The notes under the pieces were generated by a model. That model did not search any database, was not told where the DNA came from, and worked only from the letters and a program-made list of their open reading frames with translations. A program made the position numbers and the translations under genes. 9,464 nucleotides of DNA from Candidatus Parcubacteria bacterium (lineage in GTDB: Bacteria > Patescibacteriota > Minisyncoccia > Phycocordibacterales > UBA1006). Position 1 is the first letter of the stretch. Each line of letters begins with the position of its first letter. Below, piece by piece: positions 1 to 4,994 of the stretch. The DNA lies in NCBI GenBank assembly GCA_027028225.1, contig JALVJP010000088.1:1-9464 (forward strand). The letters are read 5' to 3'.

Positions 1-496
1 GGTGTATGGGCTTCTCGCTTCTGCATTTGATCAATCCGCAGTTGAGCGAATCTATTTATTGAAAAAGCGAAGGCAAGAGAAACCTCTTATCATTCTTATC
101 TCAGATTTTGAGATGCTTAAGCGATTTCCTATCCATCTTGATTCGAGTGTACTCCGTTTCCTTGAGAGTGCTTGGCCTGGGAGAGTGAGTGTGGTAGTTC
201 CGCTTCGAAAAGATGCACTCTTGGAGGAGTTCTCTCATCTCCATCGTGGGGGAACATCTCTCGCGTTTCGTATCCCTGATGACGAGCAATTGAGGGAGGT
301 GATAACGCTCACTGGTCCGCTTGTTGCACCCTCTGCAAATCTAGAAGGAGGGAAGCCAGCGCAGAGCATCCAAGAGGTCATTGAGTATTTTGGAGATACA
401 CTCTCATTCTATGAGGATGCTGGAGTGTGTTCGGATATAAGCGTATCGCGTATCGTTTCTTTTCTTGATGGGGAAGAGGGAAGATATTTGCGATAG
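1..496 (+). CDS. tsaC: Threonylcarbamoyl-AMP synthase, TsaC/Sua5/YrdC family (5' truncated by window edge)
   Basis: Family role: makes threonylcarbamoyl-AMP from threonine, bicarbonate and ATP, the first step of the t6A modification at position 37 of ANN-decoding tRNAs; cytoplasmic. The visible 164 codons begin with VYGLLASA, the internal VYGL motif of the family (normally preceded by KTDT or PTDT), so the GTG at position 2 is an internal valine and roughly 25-30 N-terminal residues lie outside the window. Recognisable in order: the KKRRQEKPL segment (residues about 21-29), WPGRVSVVVP (58-67), AFRIPDD (88-94), the APSAN nucleotide-binding motif (109-113) and the C-terminal SRIVSFLDGEEGRYLR segment. 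The length fits a short TsaC/YrdC protein without the extra Sua5 C-terminal domain. The stop is TAG, followed within six bases by a hairpin terminator shared with the convergent lipoprotein gene. The family call is secure; the missing start cannot be judged. Confidence 0.93.
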   Translation, partial: VYGLLASAFDQSAVERIYLLKKRRQEKPLIILISDFEMLKRFPIHLDSSVLRFLESAWPGRVSVVVPLRKDALLEEFSHLHRGGTSLAFRIPDDEQLREVITLTGPLVAPSANLEGGKPAQSIQEVIEYFGDTLSFYEDAGVCSDISVSRIVSFLDGEEGRYLR

Positions 497-501
497 AAAC
501 A

Positions 502-530
502 AAGCACCTCATTGAGGTGCTTATTTTATC
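502..530. terminator. Bidirectional hairpin terminator between tsaC and the lipoprotein gene
   Basis: A 9-bp stem (502-510 with 514-522, AAGCACCTC/GAGGTGCTT) closes a 3-base loop. A T-rich tract follows on the + strand (ATTTTATC then TTTTTT), and TTTGTTTC follows on the - strand. It sits between two convergent stop codons, so it can serve both genes. Confidence 0.8.
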
Positions 531-951
531 TTTTTTGGAGAATTAATGTATCTCCAATTTTGTATTTTATCCGTGAGTTAAATATTATCTCACGAAAGAT
601 GAACCCATCTTTTTTCCCCATTGTGTAGCGATTTAATTCGCCATCTCCTTTTTCGATACTTACAATTACATATGGGTCTCCGAATTGGTCATAGAAGCTG
701 TTTTTCTTTTTGAAAACAAGAGTGTCTCCGGTAAATAGCTTCTTCTCTCCGACGACCCAATATTTCCTCACACCATCTTTCTCAATCTTGTTAGTGATTG
801 TAAGTCCGTATCGAACGCGATGTTCGTCTCCGGTACTTTTTATCTTGTACACTATAAATAGACTCTCATCACCTATCCCGTCTATTTCTACCGATGAGAT
901 ACAAGATGAGGTAAGAAGGATTCCGGTTAACAAAAGAACTAATTTTTTCAT
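526..951 (-). CDS. Small putative lipoprotein or exported protein of unknown function
   Basis: 141 residues; I do not recognise the family. The N-terminus MKKLVLLLTGILLTSSC is a short charged region plus hydrophobic core ending at Cys17. This is a possible lipobox, although threonine at -3 is less typical than leucine, so a type I signal peptide or a lone anchor is also possible. The mature part is predicted to be mostly beta-rich. It contains the twice-used pattern GDTLxxxKK/GDTLILQKR near residues 75 and 130, and has no further Cys or obvious catalytic motif. The ATG (949-951) has no Shine-Dalgarno upstream. A TAAAAT hexamer (966-961) lies 9 bases before it, suggesting a near-leaderless transcript. 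Further upstream are TTGACA, a CT microsatellite and TATGTT (see promoter entry). The gene stands alone, convergent with tsaC and downstream of the RNase J terminator. Coding status is supported by the export signal and clean context; function is unknown. Confidence 0.7.
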   Translation of the reverse strand: MKKLVLLLTGILLTSSCISSVEIDGIGDESLFIVYKIKSTGDEHRVRYGLTITNKIEKDGVRKYWVVGEKKLFTGDTLVFKKKNSFYDQFGDPYVIVSIEKGDGELNRYTMGKKDGFIFREIIFNSRIKYKIGDTLILQKR

Positions 952-960
952 AACTATAAA

Positions 961-1015
961 ATTTTATGGTTTCTGCACACAACATAGCAAAGAGAGAGAG
1001 AGAGAGAGTTGTCAA
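961..1015 (-). promoter_or_regulatory. Promoter region of the lipoprotein gene, containing a (CT)9 repeat
   Basis: On the - strand a perfect -35-like TTGACA (1015-1010) is followed by A, nine CT units (1008-991), TTGC and then TATGTT (986-981). The spacing is 23 bases, six more than the optimum of 17. A second -10-like TAAAAT lies at 966-961, much closer to the ATG. Which is used cannot be told from sequence. Confidence 0.4.
991..1008. repeat. Dinucleotide microsatellite (AG)9 on +, (CT)9 on -
   Basis: Eighteen bases of perfect AG repeat in the region upstream of the lipoprotein gene. Such tracts are prone to slipped-strand length change in units of two bases. Confidence 0.95.
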
Positions 1016-1047
1016 TAGCTGATCTTGATTTATCCACATGATAGGAG

Positions 1048-1086
1048 AAAGCGCGGGTGTTGCATACAGCAACACCCGCGCTTTTT
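1048..1086 (-). terminator. Strong GC-rich hairpin downstream of RNase J
   Basis: A perfect 16-bp stem (1048-1063 with 1069-1084, AAAGCGCGGGTGTTGC and its complement) closes the 5-base loop ATACA. It lies 31 bases beyond the RNase J stop. Its U tract is better on the + strand (CTTTTT) than on the - strand (CTTTCTCC). It may therefore act as an RNase J terminator or 3'-end stabilising hairpin, and also block antisense transcripts entering the gene. Confidence 0.8.
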
Positions 1087-1090
1087 GAAT

Positions 1091-1114
1091 CTTTCCTTCT
1101 TTCCTTCTTTCCTC
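1091..1114. repeat. Three tandem 8-base polypyrimidine units
   Basis: CTTTCCTT, CTTTCCTT and CTTTCCTC in tandem. The tract directly abuts the RNase J stop codon, so the RNase J mRNA carries purine-rich AAGGAAAG repeats between its stop and its 3' hairpin. Confidence 0.9.
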
Positions 1115-3079
1115 TTACACCCCAAGCACAACAGGAATCACAATTGGTCGTTTTCCTGTATTTTGCACGAGGAAGCGTGCAATATCATCGGTAAGGTTTT
1201 TCTTTACGAGGTCAAAATCAATCGGCTTAAACTCAGTTGATTTTGCAATTGATTTCTTAATGAGATGTCTCGCTTCGGTGATGAGCTCTTGTGAATCTTT
1301 CATATACACAAATCCACGAGAGATAATATCAGGAGACTTTCTTAATTTTCCTGTCCTCACATCAATATTCACAATAATTACAAAGATACCTTCTTGAGTG
1401 AGTGTCTTTCTATCACGAATGACTGCATCCTGAATATCTCCAATACGGAATCCATCAACGACAGTAAGATTGTTTGGTGCTTTTTCCTTATGGATGATAA
1501 ATCGATCCTTGTTGACATCAACGATAGCACCATTTGCAGGGAGAATGATAATATTTTCTCTTGGGAATCCATTTCGTTCTTCTACTGCCTGTGCATGTGC
1601 GCGGAGCATTGAGTGGTGTCCGTGGACAGGCATAAAGAACTTTGCTCCAATTGCCTTCTGTATCCAGAGCAACTCATCTTGATTTCCGTGACCGGATGCA
1701 TGAACATCACTCGTCTGGTATTGAACAATACGGAGTCCGTGTCGAGAAAGGTTATCTTTTAATCGCCTCACAGCTTTGTTGTTTCCTGGAATAATTGATG
1801 AGGAGAGGATAATTGTATCCCTCTGGTTAAAGCGGATTTTTGGATGTTTCTTTGTGGAGATACGCATTAGTGCAGCGAATTCTTCTCCTTGAGATCCTGT
1901 GAGGAGATACACTACTTTATCAGGTGGAAGTTGGTTTGCCTCCTCAGAGCTAATAATGAGACCTTTTGGTGGAACATAGCGCCCTGATTGAATTGCAATG
2001 TCGATGTTATTCTTCATTGATCGCCCCTCAATCACAATCTTTTTTCCGTGCGCGTGTGCTCCATCCATGATTGCCATCACTCGAGTGAGCTGAGATGCGA
2101 ATGTCCCAAGGAATACGCGTCCTGTTGCTTCTCCTATGAGTTGGATAATATTCTCAACAATATCATTTTCATTTTTTGACCACCCTGGTTGTTCTGAGTT
2201 TGTTGAATCTGAGAGGAAGAGGAGGTTTTTTTGATCTCCATGTTCGAGTTTTGTATAAGCATCTACCTCCCGCTGAACAGGAACTTGATTCTTATGTTCA
2301 AGCTTCGTATCTCCCGCAAAAATGATGTTCCCTTGTTTCGTTTCAAATGAGAACCCAAGTGAATCAGGAATAGAGTGAGTAACAGGGAAGACGCGCACTT
2401 TCATATCATTCCCCACAGTTACTGTTTGTCCTGCTTCTACGATGTGGTAGTTGAGCTTTTTGAGGTGAGGGAATTCTGCATTCCTCTTATCAATCATCCA
2501 CTTTGTGAGAAGTCCTGTGTATACTGGTGGGTAACCAAGCTGATCGATAATGTAGGGAAATGCTCCGATATGGTCGAGGTGACCGTGAGTAACGAACACC
2601 CCTCGTATTTTATCCTTCCTCTCAACAAGATATTTTGTATTTGGAATAATGTAATCAACTCCTGGAGTTTCCTCTTCGCTTGAAAATTGAATTCCGATAT
2701 CGATAACGAAAATATCATCCTTTGTTTCGAGGATAGTCATATTTTGACCGATTTGTTCTACTCCTCCTAGTGGTATGATACGGATGTCATCTGGAGCAAG
2801 CTCTGGGATTTTCATCTTTCTCTCTCTAGGTTTTCCTCTTAATTGAGTCTGCCCTTTCCTTTGGATACGAGAAATTCTCTTTGAGGAAGAAAACTTCATC
2901 TGAGTTTTCTTATTCTTATTTGTTAAGGAACGGGATGTTTTTTCTGTTTGTGTATTTTTTCTTGCTTGTGTGCGAGTTGTTTTTTTTCGGTCCGTCGTTG
3001 TTTTGAGTTTTATTCGCCTCTTTTTTGGACTTCCTGTTGGAACCTCTTCTACTTTCACATTTTTGTCTAATAGAGTCAT
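1115..3079 (-). CDS. rnj: Ribonuclease J (metallo-beta-lactamase/beta-CASP RNase)
   Basis: 654 residues. Family role: Zn-dependent 5'-3' exonuclease and endonuclease in mRNA decay and rRNA maturation; cytoplasmic. The metallo-beta-lactamase motif HGHLDH is at residues 165-170, a metal His in PVTHS at 235 and the AGDTK Asp at 257. The beta-CASP part shows DSTN (291-294), LLTGSQGEE (392-400), HASGH (460-464) and PVHG (485-488). The C-terminal domain ends PIVIPVVLGV. After PVHG most RNases J I know have Glu (PVHGE); here the next residues are HHSML. The core starts near residue 92 (PDDIRIIPLGG), giving about 560 residues, the usual length. The preceding 90 residues are a Lys/Arg/Thr-rich, probably disordered tail, likely to bind RNA or partners. 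I keep the first ATG because CATAAT (3096-3091) sits just upstream; Met61 or Met89 are alternative starts. The gene is monocistronic and divergent from the 3394 gene. Confidence 0.96.
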   Translation of the reverse strand: MTLLDKNVKVEEVPTGSPKKRRIKLKTTTDRKKTTRTQARKNTQTEKTSRSLTNKNKKTQMKFSSSKRISRIQRKGQTQLRGKPRERKMKIPELAPDDIRIIPLGGVEQIGQNMTILETKDDIFVIDIGIQFSSEEETPGVDYIIPNTKYLVERKDKIRGVFVTHGHLDHIGAFPYIIDQLGYPPVYTGLLTKWMIDKRNAEFPHLKKLNYHIVEAGQTVTVGNDMKVRVFPVTHSIPDSLGFSFETKQGNIIFAGDTKLEHKNQVPVQREVDAYTKLEHGDQKNLLFLSDSTNSEQPGWSKNENDIVENIIQLIGEATGRVFLGTFASQLTRVMAIMDGAHAHGKKIVIEGRSMKNNIDIAIQSGRYVPPKGLIISSEEANQLPPDKVVYLLTGSQGEEFAALMRISTKKHPKIRFNQRDTIILSSSIIPGNNKAVRRLKDNLSRHGLRIVQYQTSDVHASGHGNQDELLWIQKAIGAKFFMPVHGHHSMLRAHAQAVEERNGFPRENIIILPANGAIVDVNKDRFIIHKEKAPNNLTVVDGFRIGDIQDAVIRDRKTLTQEGIFVIIVNIDVRTGKLRKSPDIISRGFVYMKDSQELITEARHLIKKSIAKSTEFKPIDFDLVKKNLTDDIARFLVQNTGKRPIVIPVVLGV

Positions 3080-3090
3080 AATCAGTTTTT

Positions 3091-3096
3091 ATTATG
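3091..3096 (-). promoter_or_regulatory. Candidate -10 element of RNase J
   Basis: CATAAT on the - strand, 11 bases before the ATG at 3079. It would give a leader of about five bases and no room for a Shine-Dalgarno sequence. No convincing -35 is visible. Confidence 0.4.
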
Positions 3097-3210
3097 TTTA
3101 ATGGGTAATAGAAAATAATCACATACGTGATATTTGTATGTACAGAAATCCTTCTTTAAGAACAGGAACAATTTCCTGTAGGAGTGTATAAGAGTTTTTG
3201 ATACTCAAAA

Positions 3211-3249
3211 ATATACCAAACTTAATTACGCATTATATCTTTGGTATAT
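3211..3249. repeat. Perfect 10-bp inverted repeat, 19-base spacer
   Basis: ATATACCAAA at 3211-3220 and its exact reverse complement at 3240-3249. It is AT-rich, lies in the middle of the divergent intergenic region, and has arm centres 29 bases apart. It is a candidate operator or cruciform-forming site. Confidence 0.6.
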
Positions 3250-3356
3250 AAGAAGGAGAGTACAAGACGGGAAGAGTGTAGCATACTTAGGTATGTACGC
3301 AAATGTCTGTTACATCTGCCTATACAACAATTGATATAAGATTTGCACTTCTTGTG

Positions 3357-3385
3357 TTGTGTTACTGATAAAAAACGAGTATTAT
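3357..3385 (+). promoter_or_regulatory. Promoter of the 3394 membrane gene-truB pair
   Basis: TTGTGT (3357-3362) and TATTAT (3380-3385) are separated by exactly 17 bases. The predicted transcript start at about 3392 is two bases before the ATG at 3394, so the message would be essentially leaderless. Confidence 0.5.
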
Positions 3386-3393
3386 ATAAATGT

Positions 3394-3765
3394 ATGAAAG
3401 ATAAGGAGAAAATTCACTCACACAAGCACAAACCATACCGTGGAATAAGTCATTGTAAATCACTCTCTCATTCTCTATGGTTTCGTATTATTCTCGTTCT
3501 CGTTGCAATCTCAATGATTGTGTTTGGTTTTACCTATGCAATGGGAATTGATATCCTCTCGTTTCTTCCACATCCATCATTTACAGTTCGCTTTATTATT
3601 GGAATTCTCTACATTATTACCGCGCTCTTTGTCATCCACTATGTCTTTGAATACGAGAGAGGGAAAGAGGAGTTCCATTACATTTGCTACCGTTGTCTTC
3701 CTGGTGAGTTGAACAAAGGAGAAAGTGGAACAGATGAAGAAGAGGAGAACGAAGATGGTGAATAA
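3394..3765 (+). CDS. Small two-helix membrane protein of unknown function, upstream of truB
   Basis: 123 residues; family not recognised. A basic, His-rich N-terminus (KIHSHKHK) precedes two hydrophobic segments, about residues 29-51 (FRIILVLVAISMIVFGFTYA core) and 64-85 (VRFIIGILYIITALFVIHYV core). These predict a hairpin in the membrane with both ends cytoplasmic. After the second helix comes CYRC (residues 98-101), a possible CxxC metal or redox pair, and then a very acidic tail (DEEEENEDGE). I chose the ATG at 3394 over an in-frame TTG at 3343 because a promoter-like pair ends just before 3394. The 3' end overlaps truB by 11 bases. The acidic tail is encoded by a purine-rich stretch that also contains the truB Shine-Dalgarno sequence, so part of its composition may reflect that second duty. 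Co-expression with truB is likely; a functional link is not implied. Confidence 0.7.
   Translation: MKDKEKIHSHKHKPYRGISHCKSLSHSLWFRIILVLVAISMIVFGFTYAMGIDILSFLPHPSFTVRFIIGILYIITALFVIHYVFEYERGKEEFHYICYRCLPGELNKGESGTDEEEENEDGE
3743..3747 (+). promoter_or_regulatory. Shine-Dalgarno sequence for truB
   Basis: AGGAG, seven bases before the ATG at 3755, embedded in the end of the upstream coding region. It decides the truB start over the in-frame GTG at 3725. It is the only clear Shine-Dalgarno in the window that sits in front of a gene. Confidence 0.7.
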
Positions 3766-4507
3766 TAAGGTTTTTCCGTGGTGGAAACGTTACGGTGAGA
3801 CAATTCGAGAAACGCGTGAGCGTTTTCTTTTGTTTCATCCAGAGTTGAGAGATGTCTCTATTCGCTACGAAGGGAGACTCGACCCGCTCGCAGAGGGAGT
3901 TATCCTCTTCGTTATCCCTCATAATGGAGAGGAAGTTTTACGACACCTCGAGAAAGTCTATGAAGTTGATGCACTCTTAGGGTTTAGGACAGATAGCGGT
4001 GATGTTCTCGGTTTTATTGAAGAAGTTTCCATAATTCCTTTCTCTATAAATGATATTCATTCTGCACAGCAACAAGCACGAGAGTTACTTGCAGGGTGTC
4101 ATCAGCTTTCTATTCCTCTCTATTCAAGCCCGCATATCAAAGAGTTAAGAGGGAAGGGGTATAGAGAAGGAGCAATCTCAAAAAGAGAGATGTGTTTCAG
4201 TGAGATACAATCGGAAACACTTCCACCTATTGAGCGTGATGAGTTGCTCAGTGAAGTAGAAAGGTGGGTGTTTTCAATCCCGGGAGATTTTCGGCAACAG
4301 AAAATTCTCTCTCGTTGGAGGCGGATTATTTCACTTCTCCCAGAACAAATTTTATCTATTCGTTTTTCTTTTCGTGTGAATTCGGGTAGCTATGTGAGGA
4401 GTTTCCTCGCTGAGTTTTCAAGACAGACGAAGATTCCTACAACATCCCTTCGTATACGAAGAACGATGATGGGTGAGTGGAGCGAACAAGATTGTCCTTT
4501 TCTCTAA
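3755..4507 (+). CDS. truB: tRNA pseudouridine(55) synthase TruB, short divergent form
   Basis: 250 residues. Family role: isomerises U55 in the T-loop of tRNAs to pseudouridine; cytoplasmic. The catalytic motif appears as YEGRLDPLAEGVI (residues about 38-50), with the essential Asp in RLDPL. It is followed by YEVDALLGFRTDSGDVLG (about 69-86), equivalent to the KeYe...GxxTdTgDxxG segment. Later come the PLYSSPHIKELRGKGYREG segment, which replaces the usual PPxYSAxKxxGxRxYExAR, and near the C-terminus SGSYVRSFLAE and RIRRTMMGEW, matching GTYIRsLa and LRRTxxG. The N-terminal WWKRYGETIRETRERF resembles the KPxGxT opening seen in Patescibacteria-type TruB, from memory. At 250 residues it is shorter than the usual 300 or so, and no C-terminal PUA domain is evident. 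It overlaps the upstream gene by 11 bases, consistent with translational coupling. Confidence 0.9.
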   Translation: MVNNKVFPWWKRYGETIRETRERFLLFHPELRDVSIRYEGRLDPLAEGVILFVIPHNGEEVLRHLEKVYEVDALLGFRTDSGDVLGFIEEVSIIPFSINDIHSAQQQARELLAGCHQLSIPLYSSPHIKELRGKGYREGAISKREMCFSEIQSETLPPIERDELLSEVERWVFSIPGDFRQQKILSRWRRIISLLPEQILSIRFSFRVNSGSYVRSFLAEFSRQTKIPTTSLRIRRTMMGEWSEQDCPFL

Positions 4508-4519
4508 CTTTTGTACAAT
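4492..4519 (+). promoter_or_regulatory. Promoter of the 4527 membrane gene
   Basis: TTGTCC (4492-4497, inside the end of truB) and TACAAT (4514-4519) with a 16-base spacer. The predicted start at about 4526 is one base before the ATG, and no Shine-Dalgarno is present. Confidence 0.5.
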
Positions 4520-4526
4520 CGTATCT

Positions 4527-4946
4527 ATGAGTATTGATAAAAAAGAAGATGGTGTTTTCTATAAAAAGATACGAATGATTATTGCATCTCTCGCATTCAC
4601 CATTGGGATTATTATATCTTCTATCGGTGGAGTTATGTTTCTCTCCTCCTCTGCGAAGTTACTCTTCTTTGAAAAACCTCTCTATTTTACTGATTATGAA
4701 GAGCAGTGTCGTTTTCGTCTTGAGGAAGGTCCGCTCAAAATAAAAGAGATAGATAGAGATGAGAAAAAAGTGATTTCTCCAGAAGAGCTAAGAGAGTGTG
4801 TAGGGAAACTCGAAAAACAGGATAAAGAAAGGTACAGAAATGAGAAAATGAAATCTCTCGTTGATGCATTCTCATTCCTCATTGTTGGATTTATTCTATT
4901 CCTCTCATTTAAGAGAATTGTTTTTCCTGGAAAGAAAGAGCGATAG
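4527..4946 (+). CDS. Small two-helix membrane protein with a cysteine-containing loop, unknown function
   Basis: 139 residues; not a characterised family that I recognise. A charged N-terminus (KKIR) precedes a long hydrophobic segment (about residues 17-41). A polar region of about 65 residues follows, carrying Cys61 and Cys91 and a charged, probably helical stretch (EELRECVGKLEKQDKERY). A second hydrophobic segment (about 112-129) ends in a basic tail (PGKKER). The positive-inside rule places both ends in the cytoplasm and the loop outside, where the two cysteines could form a disulfide. Small proteins of this plan are, from memory, common in Patescibacteria. I chose the ATG at 4527 over one at 4473 because the latter lies inside truB and TACAAT sits immediately before 4527. 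A hairpin overlaps the stop codon, separating the gene from serS. Confidence 0.7.
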   Translation: MSIDKKEDGVFYKKIRMIIASLAFTIGIIISSIGGVMFLSSSAKLLFFEKPLYFTDYEEQCRFRLEEGPLKIKEIDRDEKKVISPEELRECVGKLEKQDKERYRNEKMKSLVDAFSFLIVGFILFLSFKRIVFPGKKER

Positions 4947-4962
4947 TCGTTCTTTTTCTTTT
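4933..4962 (+). terminator. Probable terminator overlapping the stop codon of the 4527 gene
   Basis: A stem of about 11 bp including two G-T wobbles (4933-4943 with 4947-4957) has as its 3-base loop the stop codon TAG (4944-4946). It is T-rich on its 3' side and is followed by CTTTTC and a further T run. It is AT-rich, so of moderate strength. Confidence 0.5.
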
Positions 4963-4980
4963 CTAATCATTTTTTTGCTT

Positions 4981-4986
4981 TATACT
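4981..4986 (+). promoter_or_regulatory. -10 element of serS
   Basis: TATACT, 8 bases before the serS ATG. The predicted transcript start at about 4993 gives a leader of about two bases. No clear -35 or Shine-Dalgarno; a T-rich stretch lies upstream. Confidence 0.55.
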
Positions 4987-4994
4987 CGGGCTGT

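Larger units (their letters stand above)
3080..3393. other. Divergent intergenic region between RNase J and the 3394 gene, with several dyads
   Basis: No gene is supported in these 314 bases. Visible structure, left to right: ACATAC-N9-GTATGT (3121-3141); ACAGGAA-CAAT-TTCCTGT (3162-3179, 7-bp stem, no T tract); TTTTTGA-TAC-TCAAAAA (3195-3211); a perfect 10-bp dyad ATATACCAAA (3211-3220) with TTTGGTATAT (3240-3249); and CATAC-TTAG-GTATG (3282-3295). GTATGTAC occurs twice (3136-3143 and 3291-3298). These could be operators or an untranslated RNA; I cannot choose. Confidence 0.5.

Noticed and set aside
710..1018. A 102-codon open frame on the + strand opposite the lipoprotein gene.
   Set aside because: It runs through the reverse complement of a signal peptide and the AG microsatellite, and no promoter or ribosome site precedes it.
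3293..3334. A 13-codon reading frame (MYANVCYICLYNN) after CATACT in the divergent intergenic region, possible leader peptide.
   Set aside because: Too short to judge, no Shine-Dalgarno at proper spacing, and no attenuator-like hairpin plus T run before the 3394 gene.
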